A stretch of 64,000 nt of DNA from Arsenicibacter sp965247375 (GCA_965247375.1 CBDFHU010000025.1:61922-125921), one strand, 5' to 3'; positions 45,928 to 54,879 are shown, counted from the stretch's first letter. Translations and numbers: made by a program. The notes: a model not told the origin generated them from the sequence alone.

Positions 45928-46280
45928 GATCTATTAAGTTGAAAAAAACAGTTACGCTTTGTGTATACGGGTACTAAACACCTACCTCCTCAGTCAGCCG
46001 GAATCTGGCGGAAAATAATGCTGAACATACGGGCACTATTTTCCCGTGAACCAATGAAATAATTGGTCCGGAACAGGAAGGAGAAAATAGCCTGACACTG
46101 GTTCGTACAGGCTGAACATGAACTCCGTTCCTGACATAAAAAATGCGTGAAATAACTACAGGTAATGGTACCGGTTATACCGGTATACGGGGTGCCTCAG
46201 GGAGGACAGTAGCCGGTATCATTCTATTTTTCATAAAGTATTGAGATTTTAACAGCGTGACAAATAATCACTGTCAATTA

Positions 46281-46311
46281 TGTTTACAAAGAAAAGGTTA
46301 TTTTGTAAACA
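46281..46311. promoter_or_regulatory. Candidate GntR operator: inverted pair of TGTTTACA sites
   Basis: TGTTTACAAA (46281-46290) and TTTGTAAACA (46302-46311) are perfect inverted repeats separated by 11 bp, about 360 bp upstream of the susC start. The same core recurs at 46484 and in front of the GntR gene. Confidence 0.5.
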
Positions 46312-46478
46312 AAGTCAACTTGCCGGCAATATTTTTTTCATTTTGCTGAAAAAAGGCTCCAAAAAACGCTGGAAATGGCATGTAAGTATTAAGTATACTT
46401 GATTGTGTGTACTTTAGGCTATAGGAATTACCCGTCAGCAGGCTAAAGTACTGGAAATAGGAGGTAATGTGTCGATAT

Positions 46479-46494
46479 AAAATTGTTTACATTT
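46479..46494. promoter_or_regulatory. Candidate GntR operator site
   Basis: AAAATTGTTTACATTT here is identical, in opposite orientation, to a 16-bp site at 47324-47339 upstream of the GntR-family gene. Confidence 0.5.
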
Positions 46495-46537
46495 ATTTGC
46501 ATGCCGGCAAGGCTCCGGATAGGCGCTGGTGCTATAT

Positions 46538-46587
46538 AAAAAAATCCCCTGCATGCTCCTGTTCATAAGCATGCAGGGGATTTTTTA
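46538..46587. terminator. Strong hairpin terminator downstream of the GntR gene
   Basis: Arms ATCCCCTGCATGCT and AGCATGCAGGGGAT, with A and T tracts outside (46538-46586), form a bidirectional intrinsic terminator. It would stop GntR transcription before the susC control region. Confidence 0.9.
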
Positions 46588-46656
46588 ACACCTGGTCACC
46601 CAGGGCACTTAAGATTTACCTCTTTGGTTTCCGGACAGTACCAGTGAAAGAGATAG

Positions 46657-47301
46657 TTACTGGTCTTCGAGTTCAAGAACGGCTACCTCTCCCCGGATCA
46701 GATGACGTGACAGGGTGGCTTCGGCCATTTTGAGGTCGCGCTCGCGTAAGGCTTTCAGTAAATCCCTGTGCTCTTGATCGGTCAGTTCATAATCATCCAT
46801 GTGGATCTGGGTTTTTCCCAGCTTCTGGTGAAAGAGTGGAATATTGCTTAATTCGTAAAGATCCTTAAGCTTATCATTCTGAGCGCAGTCAATAATAGTC
46901 TCGTGGAACTTGACATCAGCCTCACAGGCCCCGCCGAAATATCCCCGTTCGACCATAGACGAAAAATCGTTACAGATCTCTTCCAGCCGCTCCAGCCCTT
47001 TATCATCAATTTTCTGGATGGCTAGCCTGATCGCGCCTAATTCCAGTACTTCCCGTAACTCCCGGATCTGGCGGATATCGTCGGCTGACATGGATTTAAC
47101 AAAGTAGCCGCCTTTTTCGCCGGTTACAATCAGCTGCTCACCCAATAAACGGGTCAGGGCTTCCCGGACAGCCATCCGGTTAACTTCCAGTCGTTTAGCC
47201 CAGATGTCTTCTTTCAGGCGGGTACCGGCCCCAAGCTGGTTTGAGAGTATTTTACGGCGGAGTTCTATATAAACTTTATTTGCCAGCGAATCAACCTTCA
47301 T
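46657..47301 (-). CDS. GntR-family transcriptional regulator, FadR/FCD type
   Basis: The product has 214 residues. The N-terminal winged helix (YIELRRKILSNQLGAGTRL, VNRMAVREALTRLLGEQLI) is followed by an all-helical FCD effector domain with the usual acid/His positions (DVKFHETIIDC, EHRDLLKAL, LSRHLIRGE). FCD regulators bind small acids, often sugar acids, with a metal. The start MKVDSLANKVYIEL at 47301 is chosen; longer readings run through the promoter. It sits between two divergent gene sets, with matching candidate operators in front of it and in the susC region. Control of both sets and of itself is therefore likely. Confidence 0.93.
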   Translation of the reverse strand: MKVDSLANKVYIELRRKILSNQLGAGTRLKEDIWAKRLEVNRMAVREALTRLLGEQLIVTGEKGGYFVKSMSADDIRQIRELREVLELGAIRLAIQKIDDKGLERLEEICNDFSSMVERGYFGGACEADVKFHETIIDCAQNDKLKDLYELSNIPLFHQKLGKTQIHMDDYELTDQEHRDLLKALRERDLKMAEATLSRHLIRGEVAVLELEDQ

Positions 47302-47323
47302 TTTGTAGTCAAAAAATGTGTGA

Positions 47324-47351
47324 AAATGTAAACAATTTTTAGCTATCTTTG
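47324..47351. promoter_or_regulatory. Candidate operator and promoter between GntR and the rightward cluster
   Basis: The 16-bp site AAATGTAAACAATTTT (47324-47339) lies 23 bp upstream of the GntR start. Next to it, TATCTTTG (47344-47351) fits the Bacteroidota -7 consensus TAnnTTTG for rightward transcription, although a good -33 TTTG is missing. Confidence 0.45.
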
Positions 47352-47447
47352 TAAAGGTAAAATTAATTAGATAAAAAAACACATCATAGCTGCTTATACT
47401 ACCATAATTTCTCAAGTTTTTATCAACGTTCAAGCTAATTAGTCAGA

Positions 47448-48449
47448 ATGACGCATTCACTCTACAGCCGACGGAAATTTGTTAAGCATGCAACCATGAG
47501 TAGCCTGGTACTGGGAACTGCCCTTCCGGCTATGGCCAATACAAAAGCAGTAGCCACCGGCAAGCGGGTCGGCATCATCGGCCTCGATACGTCACACAGT
47601 ACAGCCTTTACCAAAGCCCTGAACAGTCCTGATGCCAGCCCCGATTTTCTGGGCTACAAAATTGTCGCAGCCTACCCATACGGCAGTAAGGATATTGAAA
47701 GCAGTACGAAACGGATACCGGGCTATACCGAAGAAGTAAAAAAACTCAACGTTGAGATTGTCGGTTCAATCAGCGAACTGCTGAAAAAAGTAGATGTGGT
47801 CATGCTCGAGACCAACGACGGGCGGTTACACCTTGAGCAGGCACTGGAAGTACTGAAAGCCGGAAAACGGGTATTTATCGACAAGCCGGTTGCTGCGTCG
47901 CTCGCTGATGCCATCGCTATTTTTGCCGCCTCGCGTGAATACAACATTCCTTTGTTTTCGGCTTCCTCTCTCCGTCACATCAAGGGCATCGAAAAAGTGG
48001 ATAAAAGCACCGTGGTCGGTGCCGATACGTTCAGCCCGGCAGTGCTCGAAAAGACCCATCCAGACTTTTTCTGGTACGGTATTCACGGCGTCGAAACGCT
48101 CTATACGGTGATGGGGACCGGCTGCAAACAGGTAGTCCGGGTGCATAACGACGGGACAGACATTGTTGTCGGGACGTGGGCCGACGGCCGCGTCGGAACC
48201 TTCCGCGGAACCCGTACCGGCAAACACGATTACGGCGGAACGGTCTACACGCAGAACGGCAATATTGTACTCGGCCCGTACGGTGGTTACGAACCGCTGT
48301 TGAAAGACATTGTCCACTACTTCGAAACCGGCGAAGTGCCGGTCACGCCGGAAGAAACCATTGAAATTTTTGCTTTCATGGAAGCCGCCGACGAAAGCAA
48401 ACGCCGCGGCGGCGCTCCGGTCACACTTGCCAGTGTCATGAAAAAATAA
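47448..48449 (+). CDS. Exported Gfo/Idh/MocA-family protein with atypical nucleotide loop
   Basis: This 333-residue protein has a twin-arginine-type leader (SRRKFVKHATMSSLVLG). The Rossmann start reads RVGIIGLDTSHSTAF, where the usual GxGxxG is broken, and the EKP-type catalytic segment reads FIDKPVAASL. The second half has the expected mixed sheet (FFWYGIHGVETLYTVMG, GTWADGRVGTFRGTR). Members oxidise or reduce sugars using a tightly held NAD(P), which suits export with bound cofactor. It is the first gene of the rightward cluster, directly after the shared GntR operator. The substrate is unknown. Confidence 0.88.
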   Translation: MTHSLYSRRKFVKHATMSSLVLGTALPAMANTKAVATGKRVGIIGLDTSHSTAFTKALNSPDASPDFLGYKIVAAYPYGSKDIESSTKRIPGYTEEVKKLNVEIVGSISELLKKVDVVMLETNDGRLHLEQALEVLKAGKRVFIDKPVAASLADAIAIFAASREYNIPLFSASSLRHIKGIEKVDKSTVVGADTFSPAVLEKTHPDFFWYGIHGVETLYTVMGTGCKQVVRVHNDGTDIVVGTWADGRVGTFRGTRTGKHDYGGTVYTQNGNIVLGPYGGYEPLLKDIVHYFETGEVPVTPEETIEIFAFMEAADESKRRGGAPVTLASVMKK

Positions 48450-48453
48450 ATAG

Positions 48454-48567
48454 TGAAAGAGCGGCCGCTGTGCGGCAAAAAGAGTGAAAGAGCGAAATAT
48501 TCTGTCACTCATTCACTTTTTCACCGCGTGGCACCCGCTCTGTCACTCATTCACTCTTTCGCTCTTT
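48454..48567. repeat. GAAAGAGC-word palindrome between two cluster genes
   Basis: Left words AGTGAAAGAGCGGCC (48454 on) and AAGAGTGAAAGAGCGAAA pair with right words CACTCATTCACTTTTTCACC and CACTCATTCACTCTTTCGC (to 48567). The element ends seven bases before the start codon of the aminotransferase gene. Confidence 0.7.
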
Positions 48568-48574
48568 AAAATAA

Positions 48575-49978
48575 ATGCCTGCTCAACCTGTTTCTCGCCG
48601 TGAGTTCATCAAACGGAACTCCATTTCCGGGCTGGGGGCGGTGATCGCCCCATCCCTGCTGACTCATGCGGCCACAGCGGCCGCTGAGCAGCCCTCCGTA
48701 CCGACTTCGTATTCGCTGGCGGAGCCACCGGCATTGCTGGGTGGCAAGCCAATCCGCAGCAAGGACTGGCCAACGTGGCCGGTCTGGAAACCGGAGACCG
48801 ACGAAAAACGTCTGCTGGAGGTGATCCGCAGCGGTGTCTGGTCGCGGGCCGGTGTCGTGACAGAGTTTGAAACGGAATGGGCGAAAACCGTAGGCGCGAA
48901 ACGGTCGCTGGCGGTTGTGAATGGTACCAATGCCCTGATTACGGCCCTGGCGCAGCTGGACATCCGTGGCGGGGATGAGGTATTGGTGCCGCCCTACACG
49001 TTCATCGGTACGGTAGCCCCGATTCTCGCCAACGGGGCCATGCCGGTCTTTGTCGATATCGACCCAACCACGTTTCAGATCGACCCGGCCAAAATTGAAG
49101 CCAGAATAACACCGAGGACCAGGGCAATCATTCCGGTGCATATTCTCGGATTGCCGGCCGATATGCCTGCTATTCTGGCCATTGCCAAAAAGCACAACCT
49201 GGCCGTGATTGAAGATGCCTGCCAGGCCCACATGGCTGAGATCACCCACCAGAAGGTCGGGACCTTCGGCGACGCCGGATGCTTCAGTTTTCAGAATTCG
49301 AAAAACCTCGCTATCGGTGAAGCCGGAGCCATTGTGAGTAACAACGACCTGTTGATGGATCGCTGCTTTTCGTACCACAACTACGGTAACCCGTACGGGA
49401 TGGCGTCAGGGGTGATCGGAGCGGGGACGATCATGCAGGGCAACAAACAGCGCATCAACGAATATCAGGCGGCCATCGGGTTAGCCCAGCTGAAACGCCT
49501 GGATGCCGAAACGACGCTGCGGAATGAGAACGCGGCCTATCTGAAAGCAAAGATTGAGAAAATTCCGGGCGTCGTACCCTACAAACTATACGACCATGTG
49601 ACCCGTGCGGCGTTTCACCTGTTTCCGTTCCGGTACAAAAAGGAAGCCTTCAAAGGCTTGTCGCGGGAGACGTTCCTGAAAGCGCTGACCGCCGAGGGCA
49701 TTCCGTGCTCGAAAGGGTATGCCACGCTGAATAACATGCCGTACCTCAATGACGCCTTCCAGTCGAAAAATTACCGGAAAATGTACCCGAAAGACATGCT
49801 GGATTTCAAGCGTTATGTTGCGAAAAACCATTGTCCGGAAAACGACCGTATCTGTAACGAAGAAGCTGTTTGGTTTACCCAGAACATGCTCCTCGGGACA
49901 AAGACCGATATGGACGAGATTGCCAATGCCATCGAAAAAATCTACCATCATGCAGATAAACTGGTAAGCCTCAAATGA
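48575..49978 (+). CDS. Exported DegT/DnrJ/EryC1/StrS-family aminotransferase
   Basis: The product has 467 residues. A twin-arginine leader (SRREFIKRNSISGLGAVIAP) precedes a full PLP fold. The fold shows VNGTNALITALAQLDI and PPYTFIGTVAPILANGAM, the cofactor aspartate region VIEDACQAH, and the Schiff-base Lys243 in FSFQNSKNLAIGEAG. This family normally works in the cytoplasm on nucleotide-linked keto sugars. Export in folded form with PLP bound is unusual and suggests action on a periplasmic keto sugar or cyclitol. Its stop overlaps the next start by 4 bp. A lipid- or metabolite-bound role without transamination cannot be excluded, though the lysine is present. Confidence 0.92.
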   Translation: MPAQPVSRREFIKRNSISGLGAVIAPSLLTHAATAAAEQPSVPTSYSLAEPPALLGGKPIRSKDWPTWPVWKPETDEKRLLEVIRSGVWSRAGVVTEFETEWAKTVGAKRSLAVVNGTNALITALAQLDIRGGDEVLVPPYTFIGTVAPILANGAMPVFVDIDPTTFQIDPAKIEARITPRTRAIIPVHILGLPADMPAILAIAKKHNLAVIEDACQAHMAEITHQKVGTFGDAGCFSFQNSKNLAIGEAGAIVSNNDLLMDRCFSYHNYGNPYGMASGVIGAGTIMQGNKQRINEYQAAIGLAQLKRLDAETTLRNENAAYLKAKIEKIPGVVPYKLYDHVTRAAFHLFPFRYKKEAFKGLSRETFLKALTAEGIPCSKGYATLNNMPYLNDAFQSKNYRKMYPKDMLDFKRYVAKNHCPENDRICNEEAVWFTQNMLLGTKTDMDEIANAIEKIYHHADKLVSLK

Positions 49979-51321
49979 GAAAGCTGCTTTGGGTCATTGT
50001 CCTGCTGGCTTGCCCGCCGGTATTGGCCGACGGGTGGAAAGCAGGGGTCGCCAAAACCGTAATCACCCCGGACGGGCCGATCTGGCAGGCGGGCTATGCC
50101 TCGCGCACCCATGCTTCAGACGGTAAACTGCACGACTTATGGGCAAAGGCACTGGTGCTGGAGGATGAAAAGGGCAAGCGGCTGGTGCTGGTTACGACCG
50201 ATATGCTGGGCTTTCCCAAAGTCATGTCGGACCGGATTCGGGAACAACTGAAACAGAAGCTCGGCCTTGACAAAGGCCAGATTATCCTGAACAGCTCACA
50301 TACGCATTCGGGGCCGGTGCTGTACGATGCCTTGCAGGATATTTATCCGCTCAATGAGGCGGAGCAGAAAAAGATCAACGACTACTCCCGAAAGCTCGAA
50401 GCAACAATCACGGCCCTGGTAGCCCGGGCCGTCGGAGACCTCGAACCGGCTGAGTTATTTGCGCAGAACGGGGTCACGCGGTTTCAGGTCAACCGCCGGA
50501 ATAACAAGGAGGGGGCACTGCGGGAGCAAACTACGCTGAGCGGCCCCAACGACTATGCGGTGCCGGTGATTAAAGTAGTAACGGCAACCGGGAAGCTGAA
50601 AGCCATTGCCTTCGGTTACGCCTGCCACCCGACCGTACTGGACCTCTATCAGCTCTCGGGCGATTATCCCGGCTTTGCCCAGATTGAGCTGGAAAAAACA
50701 TTTCCGGGCACAACGGCACTGTTTTTTCAGGGCGCTGCCGGCGATCAGAATCCCTTGCCCCGCCGGACCATTCCGCTGGCTCGGCAGTATGGCCGTGAAC
50801 TGGCTGCGGCGGTAGAGCGCGTACTGGAAGAACCCATGCGTCCGCTGACGGCACAGGCCCAAACCGCCTATTCCGAAATTGAGCTGCCGCTGTCGGCCCC
50901 GCCTACGGAGGCTGAACTAAAAAAAACGCAGCAGGACAATGCGCCGTACATGCGGCAATGGGCGACCCGCCTGCTGAAAGAACGGGAGCAGGGTAAGCCG
51001 TTCCGTTCGTCGTACCCGTATCCGCTTCAGATCTGGAAACTGGGCGATCAGGCGATTTTCAGCTTCGGCGGTGAACTGGTAATTGAGTATGCCATCGCCT
51101 GCAAACAGCAGTTCGGGCAGGATGTGTTTGTCATGGGCTATTCCAACGATGTGATGGGCTACATTCCCTCGGCAATCATCCTGAAAGAAGGCGGCTATGA
51201 GGGAGCCTCCTCGCAAATGGTGTATGGCCTGCCCTCGGTTTGGGATGCCCGTGTACCTGCCCTCATTCAGCAGGAAATTACCCGGCTGGCCGGTCAGGCC
51301 GGACTGGTCAATACGAAATAA
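49975..51321 (+). CDS. Neutral ceramidase N-terminal domain-like secreted hydrolase
   Basis: This 448-residue protein has a signal peptide (MRKLLWVIVLLACPPVLADG). The N-terminal domain of neutral/alkaline non-lysosomal ceramidase is evident: AGVAKTVITPDGPIWQAGY, LVTTDMLGFPKV, and the metal-binding ILNSSHTHSGPVLY with two histidines, then YACHPTVLDLYQLSGDYPG. The C-terminal ceramidase domain is missing, as is usual in bacterial relatives, so ceramide is probably not the substrate. An amidase acting on an N-acyl sugar is a reasonable guess. It is translationally coupled to the exported aminotransferase. Confidence 0.87.
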   Translation: MRKLLWVIVLLACPPVLADGWKAGVAKTVITPDGPIWQAGYASRTHASDGKLHDLWAKALVLEDEKGKRLVLVTTDMLGFPKVMSDRIREQLKQKLGLDKGQIILNSSHTHSGPVLYDALQDIYPLNEAEQKKINDYSRKLEATITALVARAVGDLEPAELFAQNGVTRFQVNRRNNKEGALREQTTLSGPNDYAVPVIKVVTATGKLKAIAFGYACHPTVLDLYQLSGDYPGFAQIELEKTFPGTTALFFQGAAGDQNPLPRRTIPLARQYGRELAAAVERVLEEPMRPLTAQAQTAYSEIELPLSAPPTEAELKKTQQDNAPYMRQWATRLLKEREQGKPFRSSYPYPLQIWKLGDQAIFSFGGELVIEYAIACKQQFGQDVFVMGYSNDVMGYIPSAIILKEGGYEGASSQMVYGLPSVWDARVPALIQQEITRLAGQAGLVNTK

Positions 51322-51336
51322 TACCCTTTCATAAAC

Positions 51337-52644
51337 ATGACCCTGATCAACGCTACTGACGTACTTTCTTCTTCGCTGACTGCCACGCCCGTCTATTCGG
51401 GGTTCCCGCTGGCACATGACACCTACAACGCCATGTCGGCGGCCAGTGACGGCAATATCTATTATGTACTCTGCTCGGAATCCTACGAAACCGGCGGGCA
51501 GATGTATGCCTATAATCCGGCAACGGACCAGACAACGTGGATCGCCGATCTGACCGAAGTCTGCGGCGAAAAAGAGGCCAATGCCATTCCGCAGGGGAAA
51601 AGTCACGTCCGCTTCTATGAACATGCCGGTAAGTTGTATTTCGCAACGCACATCGGTGTGTATGAAATGATCGACGGCATGGAGCGGTTGCCGGTAACGG
51701 CTCCCGACGGTAAACAACTGTATCCGGGCGGCCATTTTCTGGCCTATGATCTGACTACTAAACAGGTTGAAGACCTCGCCATCGCTCCGGACGGGGAGGG
51801 TATTCTGACCATGACCATTGACCGCGAACGGGGGCATTTGTATGGAATCACGTGGCCGCTGGGCTATTTTATCCATCTTGACCTCAACACGCGTGAACTG
51901 AAAACTGTAGGGCTGGTCTCCGAAAAAGGCGAGGCCGGTATCCCGGGCGATGACTACCGGGTGTTGTGCCGCTCTATGCTGGTCGATCCCCGCGACGGAT
52001 CGGTTTATTTCTCGACGGCGGAAGGGGATATCGTAACCTATCATCCGGACCGGACCGGTCTCCGTAAGCTGGAACACGTCGATCTGCGGCTGGATTACTT
52101 CGGGAAGTATGATCCGACGCATCCGGGCAGCATGGGCTATAACTGGCGGAAAATTTTCTGGTATGCGCCGGAACAGGTGGCATACGGCATCCACGGCAAT
52201 TCAGGATACCTGTTCCGGTTTGACCCGCAAGACCAGACGGTTGAACTGGTCGAACGGCTGACCTCGGAGCCGTCGCGGCGGAGCGGCATGTTCGATCAGT
52301 TCAGCTACGGCTACCTTGGTTTTCAGCCGGGGCCGGACGGCGAAACCATCCATTACCTTACCGGCGGACCGGTATATATTGACGGCAAACGGGTGAAGGG
52401 CGCGGATCAGATTGCCAAAGGTGCGGCCAAAGGGCTGGAGAACCTGCATCTGGTCACGTTTCATATCCCGACCCGGCGCTATACGGATCATGGTCCTGTC
52501 TTCTACCCCGACGGAAGCCGCCCGACTTACGTAAATTCTCTTGCCATTGCAGAGGACGGAACGGTGTATACCCTCGCCCGCTTTGATCACGATGGCCATG
52601 AAATTCAGGACCTTGTCCGGATTAACAGGCCGCTGCCGCTATGA
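51337..52644 (+). CDS. Predicted beta-propeller protein, function unknown
   Basis: The product has 435 residues built of repeated four-strand blades (for example GNIYYVLCSESYETGGQMYA, GHLYGITWPLGYFIHLDL, GSVYFSTAEGDIVTYHPD, GTVYTLARFD). No signal peptide is visible at the N terminus (MTLINATDVLSSSL), which is odd beside exported neighbours; export by another route or a cytoplasmic place are both possible. Propellers of this type include lyases and lactonases for sugars, but no catalytic signature can be named. It starts 15 bp after the ceramidase-like gene and ends just before a perfect palindrome. Confidence 0.82.
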   Translation: MTLINATDVLSSSLTATPVYSGFPLAHDTYNAMSAASDGNIYYVLCSESYETGGQMYAYNPATDQTTWIADLTEVCGEKEANAIPQGKSHVRFYEHAGKLYFATHIGVYEMIDGMERLPVTAPDGKQLYPGGHFLAYDLTTKQVEDLAIAPDGEGILTMTIDRERGHLYGITWPLGYFIHLDLNTRELKTVGLVSEKGEAGIPGDDYRVLCRSMLVDPRDGSVYFSTAEGDIVTYHPDRTGLRKLEHVDLRLDYFGKYDPTHPGSMGYNWRKIFWYAPEQVAYGIHGNSGYLFRFDPQDQTVELVERLTSEPSRRSGMFDQFSYGYLGFQPGPDGETIHYLTGGPVYIDGKRVKGADQIAKGAAKGLENLHLVTFHIPTRRYTDHGPVFYPDGSRPTYVNSLAIAEDGTVYTLARFDHDGHEIQDLVRINRPLPL

Positions 52645-52646
52645 AG

Positions 52647-52679
52647 AGTGGTGGCACGACTTAGAGTCGTGCCACCACT
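52647..52679. repeat. Perfect palindrome AGTGGTGGCACGACT, short-loop copy
   Basis: Two 15-bp arms (52647-52661 and 52665-52679) are separated by TAG. The same arms occur at 60072-60135 with a 34-bp loop. It begins 2 bp after the propeller stop codon. Confidence 0.93.
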
Positions 52680-52756
52680 ACCACCGCCATGCCCGCACGT
52701 CGCTCAATCTCAGTCTGAAACCAATACAACAACGTAGCTTATAACCTGAACAGACC

Positions 52757-54859
52757 ATGAAAAAAAGCCTGCTATTGTCTTTGTTGACGGGCATCAGCTT
52801 TTCGTGTGCGCACTATACCGATCCGCTGACACCCGACGAGGCGCTTCAGCACTTTACCCTGCGTGATGACCGGCTGACGGTCGATATTTTCGCGACGGAG
52901 CCGCAGGTGCTCGACCCGGTCGATATGGTTTTTGACGAAAACGGCGATGCCTGGGTGGTCGAAATGCCGGACTATCCGTCGAAGCCGGAAGACGGTTCGC
53001 TCAACGGGGCTATCCGGATGCTGCGGGACACCAACAACGACGGCCGGATTGATGCCATGACGGTTTTTGCCGACAAACTGTCGGAGGCGACCAGCATTCT
53101 GCCGTGGCAGGGTGGGCTGCTGGTGGCGGCTGCTCCGCACATTTATTTCATGAAAGACACCACGGGCGATCATCGGGCCGATGTGCGCGAAATTCTGTTT
53201 TCGGGCTTCTTTGCCAGTAATTCAGAAGCGCAGATCACCAACCTGCACTACGGCATCGACAACTGGATTTATGCTTCCAACTGCGGACAGGCGGGTGAAA
53301 TCACCTACCGGCGTGATCCGAAGGCAAAGCCCGTATCAATCAAGGGCGGCGATTTCCGGTTCCGGCTTGATCGGGGGCAATTTGAGATTGAATCCAGCTC
53401 AGGACAGTTCGGTATGGCCATCGATGACTGGGGCAACCGGTTTTTTACCGAAAACTCGCTGCATGCGCAGTATGCCCCGATTGCGGCCCGTTATCTGTTC
53501 CGGCACGGGTTTCTGCCGTCGTATGATGTGGCGCAGAATATTTCGGACCATGATCCGGAGATGTTTCAGGTGACCCATGCCCCGTATTGGCGCAAGGAAC
53601 GAACCATTCGCCGGAATCAGCAATTTGAGGATGCCGGGCTCGACCGGCACGAATATGCTGAAGACCATTTTACGGGGGCTTCGGGCGGCACCTACTACGG
53701 GGGGACCCTGCTGCCGAAAGAGTATCAGGGGGGACTGTTCACCGGTGAAGTGGCCGGTAATCTGGTCCACCGCGATGTACTGGTACCGGCCAAAGACAGT
53801 CCGACATTCGTGGCCAAACGGGGCGAAACCGAAAAGGCGCAGGAATTTCTGTATTCGACCGATCCGTGGTTCCGGCCGGCGCAGCTGTGCGTGGGGCCGA
53901 ACGGCGTCCTGTACATGATTGACATGTACAGGCAACACATCGAAACACCGACTGCCATTCCGGAAGATCTGAAAGAAGAGATGGACTTTTTCAACGGGAA
54001 CCAGCTTGGCCGGATTTACCGGATCATCCCGAAAAATACCCGTATCGACTCCTCGCGACCCAACCTTCGGGCCAAAACACCGGCTGAACTGGTAGCGCTG
54101 CTGGGCCATCCGCAGCAGTGGTGGCGGTTGCAGGCGCAGCGGTTACTCCTTGAAAAAAAGGACAAATCGGTCATTCCGGCAGTTGAAACGGTCTTTCTGA
54201 CCCACGCCGACGCCCGCGCCCGGCTGCATGCTTTTTACGTGCTGGAGGGCCTGAACGCACTCACTGAGCGTATAATCAGCAAAGCCATGCAGGATAAGCA
54301 GCCGGAGATACGCCGGTCCGGCCTGCAGGCGGCTGAAAAAATACCGGCGTTGTTGCCGCAGATTACCGCCCTGACCAGCGATCCGTCGGTGCATGTTGCG
54401 TACCAGGCCTGTCTGAGCCTCGGTGAGTTTCCGGCCGCCGCCACAATGAATACCATGGCCGGCGTGATAGCCAAACATGCCGGTGATAAGTGGTTCAGAA
54501 TGGGCGTGCTGAGTTCACCGGCCGGTTCGTCGGCAGCGTTCATCGGACAACTGGAAACGAATGGTTTCCTGACGAACCCGACCGACGCAGGCCGGACATT
54601 TCTGGAGGAGTACGGCCACGTCATCGGGGCACGGAACCGGGGCACGGAGGTTACACAACTGCTGACACAATGGAAGGAGAATAAACCGGTGTATGCGGCC
54701 TTACTGAAAGGAATCACGGCCGGCCTGAAAAAGGCTGAACAGATGCCCGATGTTGCCCTGAAAGCCCGGCTGAGCACGCTGATGCAGCAGGCTGATTCAA
54801 TTACCAAAGTGAATATCAAGGCGATACTGGCAGATGATACAGTACGTAAAACAAAGTAG
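52757..54859 (+). CDS. PVC-type dehydrogenase (membrane-bound dehydrogenase domain) without cytochrome domain
   Basis: This 700-residue protein has a lipoprotein-like leader (LLSLLTGISFSCAHY). The propeller dehydrogenase domain has calcium-loop-like repeats DTNNDGRID (91-99) and DTTGDHRADV (134-143), then SGQFGMAIDDWGNRFFTEN and CVGPNGVLYMIDMYRQHIE. A helical repeat region covers about 430-690. Planctomycete and Bacteroidota relatives often end in a CxxCH haem domain; none is present here. The HiPIP encoded 20 bp downstream may carry the electrons instead. The substrate is probably a sugar or alcohol in the periplasm. The redox cofactor (possibly PQQ-like or none) cannot be told. Confidence 0.87.
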   Translation: MKKSLLLSLLTGISFSCAHYTDPLTPDEALQHFTLRDDRLTVDIFATEPQVLDPVDMVFDENGDAWVVEMPDYPSKPEDGSLNGAIRMLRDTNNDGRIDAMTVFADKLSEATSILPWQGGLLVAAAPHIYFMKDTTGDHRADVREILFSGFFASNSEAQITNLHYGIDNWIYASNCGQAGEITYRRDPKAKPVSIKGGDFRFRLDRGQFEIESSSGQFGMAIDDWGNRFFTENSLHAQYAPIAARYLFRHGFLPSYDVAQNISDHDPEMFQVTHAPYWRKERTIRRNQQFEDAGLDRHEYAEDHFTGASGGTYYGGTLLPKEYQGGLFTGEVAGNLVHRDVLVPAKDSPTFVAKRGETEKAQEFLYSTDPWFRPAQLCVGPNGVLYMIDMYRQHIETPTAIPEDLKEEMDFFNGNQLGRIYRIIPKNTRIDSSRPNLRAKTPAELVALLGHPQQWWRLQAQRLLLEKKDKSVIPAVETVFLTHADARARLHAFYVLEGLNALTERIISKAMQDKQPEIRRSGLQAAEKIPALLPQITALTSDPSVHVAYQACLSLGEFPAAATMNTMAGVIAKHAGDKWFRMGVLSSPAGSSAAFIGQLETNGFLTNPTDAGRTFLEEYGHVIGARNRGTEVTQLLTQWKENKPVYAALLKGITAGLKKAEQMPDVALKARLSTLMQQADSITKVNIKAILADDTVRKTK

Positions 54860-54879
54860 TCACCGGAGCGGTACGAACT

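Larger units (their letters stand above)
45928..46656. other. Long regulatory region between susC and the GntR gene
   Basis: This 729-bp stretch holds no credible ORF. It contains a small hairpin (ACCAAT/ATTGGT near 46057-46074), an inverted pair of TGTTTACA-type sites at 46281-46311, a single site at 46484-46491, and a strong terminator at 46538-46586. The rest is unexplained and probably includes the susC promoter and a long leader. Confidence 0.6.

Noticed and set aside
50917..52194. Open frame of 425 codons on the - strand
   Set aside because: It covers the ceramidase-like and propeller genes in antisense and matches no family; high GC leaves long shadow frames here.
53399..54109. Open frame of 236 codons on the - strand
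   Set aside because: It is antisense to the PVC-type dehydrogenase.
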